Below, piece by piece: positions 1 to 8,475 of a stretch of 64,000 nt of DNA; the stretch's first letter is position 1; each line of letters starts with the position of its first letter. Position numbers and translations under genes: made by a program. The notes beneath the pieces are model-generated. The model had not been told where the DNA came from. It did not search any database and saw nothing but the letters and a program-made list of their open reading frames with translations. The DNA comes from Marivita sp965656765 (GTDB lineage: Bacteria > Pseudomonadota > Alphaproteobacteria > Rhodobacterales > Rhodobacteraceae): assembly GCF_965656765.1 (NCBI RefSeq), contig NZ_CBFHLV010000013.1, positions 1 to 64,000 on the forward strand, written 5' to 3'.

Positions 1-2
1 TC

Positions 3-827
3 CCAGGGTTTCCCTTTTCCATAGCTTACCTTCCGAGCTTTTGGCTCTCCGGTAAACCCGGTCTGGTTCAGATCAGTCTGGTCACAAACAAATCCCGCGA
101 CGCGATCTGCGAAACCGTCGTCCCGTCCATTGATCGCGCCTTGTCCAATCAACACGTGTCGCACAAGCGCTTGCCGATCACCCGTGATTACATCGACTGG
201 ATCGTCAACGAGACCGACACACTCACCCTCGCAATCGACGCAGTCGGGTCTACAAGCGTGGTCGTGGTTGCCAGCCGTGGCCGCGATGCCCAAGCCTCCG
301 CCGGCCGGCTTGCCAACATCGCAGCCGATCTGTGCCGCGATTTCGACGCGCACACAGTTTTCTGCAATGGCGGGCAAGACCCGATTTCGGTTGCCGATTT
401 CCTTGCCGCCGGTGAACCCGAGACTGCGGACGCAATGCCCGAGACATCAATCGCTGCGAATCGAATTGTTCCTCGCAAGGTCAAGGCCACCAGCCGCATC
501 CGCGCGGCACAGCGCAAAAAGGCGGCCCAGATGGACAATTGGGTGGTGAGCGCCATGCGCGCACAGATGAACGGCGTCACGCTTGAAGAGATCGAGCAGA
601 TGGAGCTGGAAGAACGTCGCGCAAAGACGGCCCCGATGCGTCTTTCGGCCTGGGCGATTTCTTTTACCACTGCCATCATTGCGGCACCTTTGGCGATCCC
701 GCTGATCGTTCACAACCTTGTGCGCGGCGAGGACGTACGCTCTGGCGCGATGGCGCTGGGTGTGGCCGGGCTTTATGCGGTACTGGCGCAATCGGGCATG
801 GCCGCGGGCCTTACCGAAATGCTGTAA
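3..827 (+). CDS. Conserved hypothetical C-terminally membrane-anchored protein, paralogue 1 (5' end uncertain or cut by window)
   Basis: I do not recognise the family. The frame is open from the left edge to the TAA at 825-827 with no ATG, so the gene either begins before the window or uses a non-ATG start. The TTG at 141 is too late: similarity to the paralogue at 1463-2212 already begins near nt 75 (SLVTNKSRD here, TLVTKLTRK there). The product has a soluble alpha/beta-looking N-terminal part, a basic linker (nt ~470-510, RIVPRKVKA), a charged helix and two C-terminal hydrophobic segments (nt ~648-710 and ~741-806) around a conserved HNLVRGEDVR motif. A cytoplasmic domain anchored by a C-terminal hairpin is an inference. 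Confidence 0.7.
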   Translation, partial: PGFPFSIAYLPSFWLSGKPGLVQISLVTNKSRDAICETVVPSIDRALSNQHVSHKRLPITRDYIDWIVNETDTLTLAIDAVGSTSVVVVASRGRDAQASAGRLANIAADLCRDFDAHTVFCNGGQDPISVADFLAAGEPETADAMPETSIAANRIVPRKVKATSRIRAAQRKKAAQMDNWVVSAMRAQMNGVTLEEIEQMELEERRAKTAPMRLSAWAISFTTAIIAAPLAIPLIVHNLVRGEDVRSGAMALGVAGLYAVLAQSGMAAGLTEML

Positions 828-903
828 AGACAAAGACACAGTTCTGGTGAAGCGCGTCGATGGGGAGAACCGTCGGCGCGTTCCCACTTGCTGATCGTCG
901 CTT

Positions 904-950
904 ATTTGTTAACGTCGATACAAATGTGATTTTTGGAGTGACCAATAATG
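904..950 (+). repeat. Duplicated leader, copy 1 (ends at the ATG of the small gene at 948)
   Basis: This 47-nt segment matches 2277-2323 at 38 of 47 positions by eye with no gaps. Shared blocks are ATTTGTTAACGTC and TTGGAGTGAC, the latter a plausible ribosome-binding site, and both copies end at an ATG followed by CGY CGY. Looser similarity continues upstream to the ends of the two paralogous genes (CGGCGCGTTC near 873 and 2248). Both copies probably hold the promoter and translation start of the following gene. Confidence 0.75.
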
Positions 951-1121
951 CGCCGTACGCTGGATTCAATCGGAATTGGGTTGACCATGGGCACCATGTC
1001 GGAAGAAGAGACAGCCTATCGGGCCAGCCCGGAAGGACAGTTGGAATTGGCTGAGAAGACACGCAAAGCCTATAATTTGGATAAGCTCACCGAACAGGCA
1101 AAGGAACACTACGGCAAGTGA
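948..1121 (+). CDS. Small protein of unknown function (57 aa)
   Basis: Short reading frame starting MRRTLDSIGIGLTMG and ending EQAKEHYGK. It begins at the ATG of a leader that is nearly identical to the one in front of the lytic transglycosylase gene at 2321, with GGAGTGA about 9 nt upstream as ribosome-binding site. The product is hydrophilic and charged after residue 18, with no signal peptide or membrane segment. I recognise no family. It follows paralogue 1 in the place the transglycosylase occupies after paralogue 2. The duplicated leader is the main reason to think it is expressed. Confidence 0.5.
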   Translation: MRRTLDSIGIGLTMGTMSEEETAYRASPEGQLELAEKTRKAYNLDKLTEQAKEHYGK

Positions 1122-1462
1122 TCTGCCCAATTCAGCATAAAGGAATGCGTCGGTCGGAACATTCGTAGCAGCGGGCTGCTCGGTTCTTGCGACTAACACC
1201 CCAAGAGATCGCAGGAATCAGTTTGCGCTAACACAAATCCCACCGAGATTTCTCGAATCCTGCTAGCGGCGAAAAACAACCTTAGCGCGCAAATCCGATA
1301 GCAAAAACCACCCTAATGTAGCTGCGAAAGTAGATGAATTGTGTCTAAAGATACGACTTTGCAATCGCAGTCTCTTTGGAGACTCGCGCCATATTTCAGT
1401 CGTATTTGACTCCGAGCGTTGGAAACATAAACAGTGTGTTTCCACCTAAGGAGGACATGGGG
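1122..1462. other. Gene-free spacer with promoter of the second paralogue
   Basis: Lower-GC spacer of about 340 nt. I see no convincing reading frame, RNA gene or terminator. Its 3' end carries the strong Shine-Dalgarno AAGGAGG at 1448-1454 for the gene starting at 1463. The local drop in GC against the flanking genes may mark an insertion or duplication joint. Confidence 0.5.
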
Positions 1463-2212
1463 ATGTCTAATTCGGACCTTATTGTATTAACTTTGGTCAC
1501 AAAACTGACGCGTAAAGATGTCGTTCGGTCTTTGATTCCTTTTGTAAACCAGGCTTTGTCTCTCAGCGGGACTTGTTACCGGCGGCTTCCTGTAACGCGC
1601 GAGTACTTGGACTGGGAAGTGAACGACACCGGAACCCTGACAGTGGTCTTGGATGAGGCCGGCGACTCTTGCTTGGTGCTTATAGCGACCCGAAACATTG
1701 CCCCTGTCATTTGTCACAATGTGGCTGCTGCGCTTTGCACCGATTACGACGCGCATATGGTTTTGGCCGATGCTGCCAGTTCTGTCGACGCCGAGACGTT
1801 TAAGTCCTCCGGAGACCCGGACATCGTAGAGCTGCCGCAACGCAAGCGTATCGTGCCTCGCAGAGTGCGCGCACTTCACCCATCCAAAACCAAGCGCCCA
1901 AGCGCCGAAGCCCGGATCGATCAAGTGGCTATGCGTGCATTGCGCTACTACTTCCAAAAGCTTGACCTTTCTGATGGCGAGTTGCTCGAGGTTGAACAAC
2001 GTCGTGCAAAGACCATACCAATGCGTCTTTTGGCCTGGGTGTTTTCGTTCATGGCAGTTGTGATCTCAGCTCCACTTGCGATCCCTGTGATCATTCACAA
2101 CCTGGTACGGGGTGAAGATGTTCGTTTGAGCATCTCATCCTTAGCCATCGCCGGAATGTATGCGCTTCTTGCTCATAACGGCGCAGCCCCGGCTCTGGCG
2201 GAAATTCTCTGA
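1463..2212 (+). CDS. Conserved hypothetical C-terminally membrane-anchored protein, paralogue 2 (249 aa)
   Basis: Tandem paralogue of the gene at the left edge. Both share RLP[IV]TR[DE]Y[IL]DW in the N-terminal part, R[IV]VPR[KR]V in the linker, and a C-terminal block with RRAKT, PMRL, two hydrophobic segments and HNLVRGEDVR. I chose ATG 1463 because AAGGAGG lies 8 nt upstream; ATG 1457 would leave only 2 nt of spacing. No enzyme motif is visible. Codon use looks less GC-biased than paralogue 1, so the two copies may differ in age or origin. A lytic transglycosylase follows 108 nt downstream, so a role near the cell envelope is possible but unproven. Confidence 0.75.
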   Translation: MSNSDLIVLTLVTKLTRKDVVRSLIPFVNQALSLSGTCYRRLPVTREYLDWEVNDTGTLTVVLDEAGDSCLVLIATRNIAPVICHNVAAALCTDYDAHMVLADAASSVDAETFKSSGDPDIVELPQRKRIVPRRVRALHPSKTKRPSAEARIDQVAMRALRYYFQKLDLSDGELLEVEQRRAKTIPMRLLAWVFSFMAVVISAPLAIPVIIHNLVRGEDVRLSISSLAIAGMYALLAHNGAAPALAEIL

Positions 2213-2276
2213 TCCAACTGAAATGGCGCGCGCCAGAAAGACTTGGCGGCGCGTTCTCTCTTGCCGATTGCACACC

Positions 2277-2323
2277 ATTTGTTAACGTCTCCGCAAACGT
2301 GATTGTTGGAGTGACTATAAATG
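2277..2323 (+). repeat. Duplicated leader, copy 2 (ends at the ATG of the transglycosylase)
   Basis: Second copy of the 47-nt leader at 904-950. It contains the ribosome-binding site TTGGAGTGAC and ends at the start codon at 2321. That the two start codons sit at the same point of the repeat supports both start assignments. Confidence 0.75.
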
Positions 2324-3136
2324 CGTCGTTTGATTGCCGCTGCCTGCTTGAGCCTAAGCGCAGCCCTACCCGCCTATTCAGCCGAGTGTATCACGAGCAA
2401 AGGCGCATTCAATCAATACAAACAAACGCTTGCCCGGCAAGCCGCAGCAGCCGGGGTCGGCCAGCGCGGTCTGACCGCCCTGCAAAATGCAAGTCTTTCG
2501 GGGATTACGTGGCGCTTTGAATCCAACCCCAGTAACCAGACAGGGACACTTCAAGGCGATCCGGCACGATTTTTGGCCAAACGATCAGGCAGCACCGCCG
2601 AAAGCTTTATCAACCAGACGCGCGCCAAGATTGCGCGCAATCCCAACACCTTTTCGTCAATCGAACGCAACTACGGTGTGCCTGCCGGCATTCTGGCAAC
2701 CATCTGGGGCCTTGAGACCAGTTGGGGCGGTTATCTGGGTGGCACCTCTGTCGTCGATGGTGCTGTGACTCTGTCCTCCTATTGTCGCCGCCATCCACGG
2801 TTTGAACCGCACGCGATTGCAGCACTGGACATGGTGGATGATGGAATCTTGTCGCCCAGCACCAAAGGCGGTCCATCCGGCGAATTGGGCCACATGCAGT
2901 TCCTTGCGGGCAACTGGCTCAAGTACCGGGTCGATGGCAACGGCGACGGTCGGGCCGATCCCTATAATGCGGTCGATGCGTTGGCGACTGCCGCCAACAT
3001 GCTGCGTCGCAACGGTTGGAAGGCAGGTCAGCCTTTTGGCGAAGGAACACACAATTTCAATGTATTGTCAGTCTGGAACGACAGCGGCAACTACCTGCGC
3101 GCCATCGTATATTCAGCCCAGCGCGCGGGAAGCTAA
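2321..3136 (+). CDS. Lytic murein transglycosylase, MltB/SLT_2 family (271 aa)
   Basis: Cleaves the MurNAc-GlcNAc bond of peptidoglycan in the periplasm, forming 1,6-anhydroMurNAc ends. Residues 1-20 form a Sec signal peptide (MRRLIAAACLSLSAALPAYS). The catalytic motif is WGLETSWGG with Glu132 as the likely general acid/base. The stretch VDGNGDGRADPYNAVDA near residues 205-220 matches the EF-hand-like calcium loop of the MltB/Slt35 family. There is no lipobox (Cys23 lies just past the cleavage site but not in an LxxC context) and no C-terminal peptidoglycan-binding domain, so this is a short, soluble form. Its 3' end overlaps the convergent gene by 4 nt. Confidence 0.92.
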   Translation: MRRLIAAACLSLSAALPAYSAECITSKGAFNQYKQTLARQAAAAGVGQRGLTALQNASLSGITWRFESNPSNQTGTLQGDPARFLAKRSGSTAESFINQTRAKIARNPNTFSSIERNYGVPAGILATIWGLETSWGGYLGGTSVVDGAVTLSSYCRRHPRFEPHAIAALDMVDDGILSPSTKGGPSGELGHMQFLAGNWLKYRVDGNGDGRADPYNAVDALATAANMLRRNGWKAGQPFGEGTHNFNVLSVWNDSGNYLRAIVYSAQRAGS

Positions 3137-3879
3137 CCCCCGTCTTCTGCGCCCGGAACGTCGTTTCGGGCCAGCATGAAGGTGTGGATCGTGAACAGAA
3201 CTGCATCGCTATCGGGCAACCGCCACAATACCTGGCGTTCACTGCGCAGATACGGCGTTTTGCCAGCTTCTGTCATCTGACGCGGCTCGGTTTCGGACCG
3301 TGGCTGGTAAAGGCTCGGGTCTTCGTACCAAAGCGCGTTGAACCGCCAGATCGGAAGACCCGGCCGCACGCCGTCGAACAACCGCTGAACACGCCGGGCA
3401 ATGTCGTCGGTATAGGTTTGCACCGGCACATGGATATGAGTCAGCGGATGCCCGATCTTTTCGCGCAACCGCCAGCTTGCCGGAAAGCAAAGCGCAGCGC
3501 CGGTCAGAACATGTTCTTCACCGCGCTTTTCCAACAGGCAGATGTCATCCTGCACGATCTGTCCAAGCGTGCCAAATGGATCATCCCGATCAATCGTAAC
3601 CCGCCGCCCGTCTGGACACCGCACAGTGTCGCCTGACACCTCAAATTCCGGCGGCAGCTGACCCAAAACCGCATCCATCATCTTGTTCAATGCCTCGTGG
3701 CTCGGCGCATCGGTCGCAATCACGTCTGGCCTTTGCTCGGACATCAACCGCAAACGCTCTGCCATTTGGGCGGTGTAGGCCTCGTCTACAAGGAACCAAG
3801 GATCATTGCCTAACGGTGCAACCCCGGGCAAGGGGCGCGGCGTAAGGACATCATAGGGCAAGCTTGTTTGCAAGATCAT
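3133..3879 (-). CDS. DUF3445 family, haem-dependent oxidative N-demethylase-like protein (248 aa)
   Basis: The sequence matches what I know of the DUF3445 family, some members of which are described as haem-dependent oxidative N-demethylases. Family-type segments are RPLPGVAPLGNDPWFLVDE near the N-terminus, the central DDICLLEK and LCFPASWRLREKIG, and HIHVPVQTY. The C-terminal LRSERQVLWRLPDSDAVLFTIHTF is also typical. No signal peptide, so cytosolic. It converges on the transglycosylase and lies downstream of the EEP gene on the same strand. The in vivo substrate cannot be read from the sequence. Confidence 0.85.
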   Translation of the reverse strand: MILQTSLPYDVLTPRPLPGVAPLGNDPWFLVDEAYTAQMAERLRLMSEQRPDVIATDAPSHEALNKMMDAVLGQLPPEFEVSGDTVRCPDGRRVTIDRDDPFGTLGQIVQDDICLLEKRGEEHVLTGAALCFPASWRLREKIGHPLTHIHVPVQTYTDDIARRVQRLFDGVRPGLPIWRFNALWYEDPSLYQPRSETEPRQMTEAGKTPYLRSERQVLWRLPDSDAVLFTIHTFMLARNDVPGAEDGG

Positions 3880-3943
3880 AGCGTATGGTTAGCCGAGCGA
3901 TCCCGCCGCGAAAACCCCAAGCAATTTGTTCCGACGTTTGGCA

Positions 3944-4816
3944 TCAAGGATCGAATACAAACACCTCAGCAAGCACACCGCGATGGTCGGATCCTAACAA
4001 TGGGCGGGCCGACGCCTGCCCTCCTCCCGGCGCATAGACATGGTCGATGGGCAATGGCGCGCCGCGTTTGGTCAGGGTTGAAAACAATGGTCCCGCGCGA
4101 TGCGTCTTGGTTTCCGCTCTGAACGAACGCAACACATGCGACCACGGCACCATGTTGAAATCGCCACCAACGATGATCGGCTCTTCAATCCCGGTCAGCA
4201 CCGGCATGATACGGGCAACGTGATCTGCCTGTCCGTAAGGCCAAGGCCATGTCAGGTGCAGGCTAAAAGCCCAGAATGTGCCTTGGGGAGCTGCGACTTG
4301 AATCCCGACGAGCGCCTCGCCTTCAACACAGATCTCACCCTCGACAGGCCAGCGGGACAAAACCGCGACCCGCGCCCATTCTACCAACGCACAACTGGCC
4401 TGATAGGGATAATCAGCACGTAGGTCGCGCACAAGTTGCGCATTGCGTGAGGTCAGTTCCTGAAGCGTGACAATGTCGGGGCTGGCCGCGCGTATATCAG
4501 CGGCAAGCGCGCTGACCTGATCGTTCTGAAACAGGAGGTTCTTTTGGTAAATCTTGATCGTACCTGCCGGGTGCGAGACATATTTCTGCGCTACAATATG
4601 GCCCATTGCGGTAAGGCACAAAAGCGCGACGCCCCACCTGACCCATGCAGGCCAAGGCGACCAGATCACCCATAGTGCAAGGGCCACAGCCAACGGCAGA
4701 CGAAACACAGCAAGACTATCGCCCACAGGATGCATGCTGCCTGTAAAACTGCCGAAAAAGCCGGCGGCCAGCACGCATGCAACAATACTCACCATCCAAG
4801 GCATCGCTCTCACCAT
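3944..4816 (-). CDS. Endonuclease/exonuclease/phosphatase (EEP) family protein with N-terminal membrane segments (290 aa)
   Basis: The N-terminal ~80 residues form about three hydrophobic helices, followed by an EEP fold: LQELTSRNAQLV (metal-binding Glu), FSLHLTWPWPYGQ, GGDFNMVPWSHV (catalytic Asp/Asn) and LLGSDHRGVLAEV (terminal Asp-His). EEP enzymes hydrolyse phosphodiester bonds of nucleic acids, phosphoinositides or sphingolipids; the substrate here is unknown. The arrangement suggests a catalytic domain facing the periplasm. I prefer ATG 4816 (GGGAG about 10 nt upstream) to the TTG at 4837. It is divergent from the hydrolase-OsmC gene. Confidence 0.85.
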   Translation of the reverse strand: MVRAMPWMVSIVACVLAAGFFGSFTGSMHPVGDSLAVFRLPLAVALALWVIWSPWPAWVRWGVALLCLTAMGHIVAQKYVSHPAGTIKIYQKNLLFQNDQVSALAADIRAASPDIVTLQELTSRNAQLVRDLRADYPYQASCALVEWARVAVLSRWPVEGEICVEGEALVGIQVAAPQGTFWAFSLHLTWPWPYGQADHVARIMPVLTGIEEPIIVGGDFNMVPWSHVLRSFRAETKTHRAGPLFSTLTKRGAPLPIDHVYAPGGGQASARPLLGSDHRGVLAEVFVFDP

Positions 4817-4924
4817 CCTGTGACGCTCCCGACACAATGCTTGCGCATGGGGCCAACTGCCCGCACCTTAACTGGCAACGAAACGCAAAACGGCTGCTCT
4901 GCCCCAGCCCCAAGGACACGCATC

Positions 4925-6133
4925 ATGACCACCGAACGCATCACTTTTCCCGGCCATTCCGGCGACACGTTGTCGGCGCGGCTTGACCTGCCGGACGGGC
5001 CTCACTTGGGCACAGCCCTTTTTGCGCATTGTTTCACATGTTCCAAGGACATTCCGGCCGCCCGGCGGATCGCCGCACGTCTGGCATCCATGGGCATCGC
5101 AGTGTTGCGGTTTGATTTCACTGGGCTGGGCCATTCCAAGGGTGAATTTTCCAATACGACTTTTACGTCGAATGTCGACGATTTAGAGGCTGCTGCGGCC
5201 TATCTCACTGGCCGTGGTATGGCGCCTTCAATGTTGATCGGGCACTCGCTGGGCGGGGCAGCGGTCTTGCGGGCAGCTGGCGACATGAACGGCATCAAAG
5301 CAGTTGTCACCATTGGTGCGCCTTTCGATCCTGAACACGTAACCCACAATTTCTCTGATGCGCTGGAAGACATCCAACGCCAGGGCAAAGCGCAGGTTGA
5401 TTTGGGCGGGCGTCCGTTCACCATTGGTAGAGCGTTTGTCGAGGACGTGAAGGCGCAGGCACTGGCCCCCGCAATCAAGGGCTTAAAAGCGGCGCTTTTG
5501 GTGATGCATGCTCCGCGCGACAGTGTTGTCGGAATTGAGAACGCAACCAATATATTTACCGCTGCAAGACATCCAAAAAGCTTTGTCACATTGGATGATG
5601 CTGATCACTTGGTCACAGAGGCCAAAGACGCCGAATATGCTGCCGAGGTCATCGCGGCATGGGTCGCGCGCTATCTCAAGCTCACCCCACCTGCCCCGCC
5701 AATCGGCGCGCCTGAAGGGATTGTACGTGTGTCCGAGGCCGATGCCGCCGGGTTCTTGCAAGACGTTCAGGCCGGACCGCATCACCTGCTGGCAGATGAA
5801 CCCCTGGCCTATGGCGGCACCAATCGCGGTCCATCGCCCTATGGTCTACTGGCGGCTGGGCTGGGTGCCTGCACATCGATGACCTTGCGCATGTACGCCC
5901 GACGCAAAGGCTGGCCTCTGGCCCATGTTTCGGTGGATGTGAGCCATGACAAGGTTCATGCGCAAGATGCGATCACGCCAACAAACGCCAATATCGACCT
6001 CTTCCGCAGGCGCATCACAGTCACTGGCGATCTGAACAGTGAACAACGCCAGAAACTGCTCGAAATCGCGGACAAATGCCCGGTTCACAAAACTCTCGAA
6101 GCGTCGAGCCGGGTGGAGACCGAAATGGTTTAG
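4925..6133 (+). CDS. Bifunctional alpha/beta hydrolase - OsmC family protein (402 aa)
   Basis: Natural two-domain fusion. Residues ~1-250 are an alpha/beta hydrolase with nucleophile elbow GHSLGG and a late His in DDADHLV. Residues ~270-402 are an OsmC/Ohr-type domain with the two redox cysteines in LGACTSMTLRMYARRKG and DKCPVHKTLE. OsmC domains reduce organic hydroperoxides via a Cys pair; what the hydrolase acts on is not evident. The start at MTTERITFPG fits the hydrolase N-terminus. This fusion is known in many alphaproteobacteria. The gene is monocistronic and divergent from the EEP gene. Confidence 0.9.
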   Translation: MTTERITFPGHSGDTLSARLDLPDGPHLGTALFAHCFTCSKDIPAARRIAARLASMGIAVLRFDFTGLGHSKGEFSNTTFTSNVDDLEAAAAYLTGRGMAPSMLIGHSLGGAAVLRAAGDMNGIKAVVTIGAPFDPEHVTHNFSDALEDIQRQGKAQVDLGGRPFTIGRAFVEDVKAQALAPAIKGLKAALLVMHAPRDSVVGIENATNIFTAARHPKSFVTLDDADHLVTEAKDAEYAAEVIAAWVARYLKLTPPAPPIGAPEGIVRVSEADAAGFLQDVQAGPHHLLADEPLAYGGTNRGPSPYGLLAAGLGACTSMTLRMYARRKGWPLAHVSVDVSHDKVHAQDAITPTNANIDLFRRRITVTGDLNSEQRQKLLEIADKCPVHKTLEASSRVETEMV

Positions 6134-6191
6134 CCCATAAAACACGTTGATGGATGTCACACCCTTTGCCTTCGAAGTGCGCATCGTTCTA

Positions 6192-6227
6192 TTCATAATC
6201 GTCTTGAGAATTATGAATTTGTCTCAA
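6192..6227. promoter_or_regulatory. Two overlapping inverted repeats upstream of the homocysteine methyltransferase gene
   Basis: TTCATAAT (6192-6199) and ATTATGAA (6210-6217) form a perfect 8-bp dyad with a 10-nt spacer. TTGAGA (6204-6209) and TCTCAA (6222-6227) form a second perfect dyad with a 12-nt spacer. The area is AT-rich, just ahead of the coding region. They are plausible binding sites for a methionine-cycle regulator or alternative RNA stems; the regulator is not identifiable. Confidence 0.45.
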
Positions 6228-6276
6228 TACTCTGAATATGTCAGTCAGTGTCAAATCCCCGGACAACAGGCCTGTC

Positions 6277-7293
6277 ATGAAAAACCCGCTACACGACCTT
6301 CTTTCCGCGCGCGATTGGCTTTTGGCCGATGGCGCAACCGGCACCAACCTGTTCAACATGGGATTGGAAAGTGGCGATCCGCCCGAGTTTTGGAACGAAA
6401 CCAAACCCGACAACATCCGCGCACTCTATCGAGGTGCTGTTGAGGCAGGGAGCGACCTGTTCCTGACCAACACGTTTGGCGGAAATGCGTCGCGGCTTAA
6501 ACTGCACAACGCAGGGCATCGCGCTCGAGAGCTGTCCCGCATTGGGGCCGAGCTTGCGCGTGAGATCGCCGATTCAGCGGGACGCCCGGTGATCGTGGCA
6601 GGCTCTGTCGGGCCGACTGGCGAAATAATGGAACCCGTGGGCACCCTATCACATGCCAGTGCGGTCGAGATGTTCCACGAACAGGCAGAAGGCCTCAAGG
6701 AAGGCGGCGCTGACGTGATGTGGGTCGAAACGATCAGTGCGCCCGAAGAATACCGCGCCGCAGCCGAGGCGTTTGCGCTGGCCGACATGCCATGGTGTGG
6801 CACGATGAGCTTCGACACCGCCGGGCGCACAATGATGGGCATGACCTCTGAGGGAATGGCCGAGATGATCGAAACCCTGCCGAACCCACCTCTTGCCTTC
6901 GGGGCCAATTGTGGCACAGGGGCGTCGGATCTTCTGCGGACGGTACTGGGCTTTACCGCGACCGGGACAAACCGCGCGATCATCGCCAAGGGCAACGCGG
7001 GCATTCCAAAGTATGTCGAAGGGCATATCCACTACGATGGGACGCCCGAGCTGATGGCGCGCTATGCTGTTCTTGCGCGCAATGCCGGAGCCAAGATCAT
7101 CGGTGGCTGCTGTGGTACGATGCCGGAACACCTGTGTGCGATGCGCGAGGCGCTTGAAACCACACCCAAAGGTGACGCGCCGACACTGGACGAGATCGTG
7201 ACCCAGATCGGCCCCTTCAGCTCTGACAATGATGGCACCGGCGACCAAAGCGGCGCCCCCAAGCGCGAGCGTCGTGGCCGTCGTCGCGCCTGA
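6277..7293 (+). CDS. bmt: Homocysteine S-methyltransferase / betaine-homocysteine methyltransferase-like protein (338 aa)
   Basis: Zinc-dependent methyl transfer to homocysteine, giving methionine. The N-terminal LLADGATGTNLFNMGL, the zinc ligands in GANCGTG and GGCCGTMPEHL (Cys plus Cys-Cys), and NTFGGN are diagnostic of the fold that also forms the first domain of MetH. The ATG at 6277 (MKNPLHDLL) fits the family better than the upstream in-frame ATG at 6238. The C-terminus ends in a basic tail (KRERRGRRRA). A MetH-type corrinoid protein lies 1.35 kb downstream and a DUF1638 protein after that. The methyl donor may therefore be the separate corrinoid protein (split methionine synthase), or betaine may be used directly; sequence alone does not decide. 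Confidence 0.88.
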   Translation: MKNPLHDLLSARDWLLADGATGTNLFNMGLESGDPPEFWNETKPDNIRALYRGAVEAGSDLFLTNTFGGNASRLKLHNAGHRARELSRIGAELAREIADSAGRPVIVAGSVGPTGEIMEPVGTLSHASAVEMFHEQAEGLKEGGADVMWVETISAPEEYRAAAEAFALADMPWCGTMSFDTAGRTMMGMTSEGMAEMIETLPNPPLAFGANCGTGASDLLRTVLGFTATGTNRAIIAKGNAGIPKYVEGHIHYDGTPELMARYAVLARNAGAKIIGGCCGTMPEHLCAMREALETTPKGDAPTLDEIVTQIGPFSSDNDGTGDQSGAPKRERRGRRRA

Positions 7294-7377
7294 TTGACTT
7301 GTTTCTTTGACCAAATTGACCACCGTTCGAGAAGAAAGGGGGTATGAGTGATGTCTTTGCGTGACCTCTGCCCCGGG

Positions 7378-8463
7378 TCAAAAGAGGCTCAGCTGGTCGC
7401 CAGCACGCGGTGGTGGTCGGAACGCAGCGCAGTCCAAAGGCGGCAGGTTGCCCTTCAACCCAAGCCGTTTGCGCGCTTTGGTAAACCGCTGCGCGATCAA
7501 AGAAGCATAGGCGCCCTCACCGCGCACCCGTTTGAAAAACTCTGCATCATAAATCTTGCCAGCATGCATCTCGCGCAGCTTGGACATCACGCGCGATTTC
7601 CGATCTGGAAAATGTTCGTCCATCCACGCCTCCCACAATGGGGCCACCTCAAGCGGCAGGCGCAGCATCGCCCATGTCGCTGCCTGCGCACCTGCATCGC
7701 GAGCCGCCTCCAGGATGGCTTCGATCTCGGCATCGGTCAGGCCAGGCACGATGGGCGACACCATAACCCGCACCGGAATGCCAGCATCAACCAATCGGCT
7801 GATCGTCGCCAGCCGGCGCGCGGGGCTTGGTACGCGCGGTTCCATCCGGCGATTGAGATCCGCGTTAAGCGTCGTGATTGTAATCCCGACACGCACAAGG
7901 TTTTGCGCGGCCATGCCCGAAAGGATGTCGATATCACGTTCGATCAGCGTGCCTTTGGTTGCGATCGTCACCGGATGGCGGAACGCCTGCAACACTGACA
8001 AACAGCCTCGCATAATCATCCTATCGCGCTCGATCGGTTGATAGGGATCGGTGTTGGTACCAATGGCAATCGGCGCAACCGAATAGCGTTTCGCGCGCAA
8101 TTCGCGGTCCAGAACGGTGGCGGCATCCGGCCGCGCCACCAGCCGCGTTTCAAAGTCGAGCCCCGGCGACAGCCCCAACCACGCATGACTGGGTCGGGCA
8201 AAGCAATAAATGCACCCATGCTCGCACCCTCGGTAAGGGTTGATCGTGCGGTCAAACGACAAGTCCGGCGAGCGGATGTAGTTGATCAGGCTTCTGGGGT
8301 GTTCCTCGGACACCTCCGTGCGCAACGTCGGCGTTTCCTCTGGAATGTCCCAACCATCCGGTTCGTCGACATGGCGAAGCCGTTCAAACCGCCCGCTGTC
8401 ACGGCTTTGCGCACCGCGCCCACGTCGCTGTTCTGGTGGGACGTATTGGTCCGATTGGGTCAT
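7378..8463 (-). CDS. PA0069/Rv2578c-family radical SAM protein (361 aa)
   Basis: Radical SAM enzyme with the [4Fe-4S] motif CEHGCIYC (Cys-x3-Cys-x2-Cys) in INPYRGCEHGCIYCFARPSH, related to spore photoproduct lyase-like proteins. The N-terminal VPPEQRRGRGAQSRDSGRFE and C-terminal extension are typical of the PA0069 family, whose reaction is not settled. I start it at ATG 8463 (MTQSDQYVPPEQ) because residues encoded further upstream look non-coding. No clear ribosome-binding site precedes this ATG. A perfect GTTC-N7-GTTC SOS-type box lies at 8476-8490, 12 nt ahead of the start, suggesting LexA control and a DNA-damage role. It is encoded opposite to the flanking methionine-cycle genes. Confidence 0.88.
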   Translation of the reverse strand: MTQSDQYVPPEQRRGRGAQSRDSGRFERLRHVDEPDGWDIPEETPTLRTEVSEEHPRSLINYIRSPDLSFDRTINPYRGCEHGCIYCFARPSHAWLGLSPGLDFETRLVARPDAATVLDRELRAKRYSVAPIAIGTNTDPYQPIERDRMIMRGCLSVLQAFRHPVTIATKGTLIERDIDILSGMAAQNLVRVGITITTLNADLNRRMEPRVPSPARRLATISRLVDAGIPVRVMVSPIVPGLTDAEIEAILEAARDAGAQAATWAMLRLPLEVAPLWEAWMDEHFPDRKSRVMSKLREMHAGKIYDAEFFKRVRGEGAYASLIAQRFTKARKRLGLKGNLPPLDCAAFRPPPRAGDQLSLF

Positions 8464-8475
8464 CACACAGCAATA

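Noticed and set aside
130..549. Alternative plus-strand frame over paralogue 1
   Set aside because: Composition (Ser/Pro/Arg-rich) is that of a shadow frame in GC-rich DNA; the other frame has a paralogue.
1122..1462. Possible insertion sequence or tRNA remnant in the AT-richer spacer
   Set aside because: No transposase fragment, terminal inverted repeats or cloverleaf could be found.
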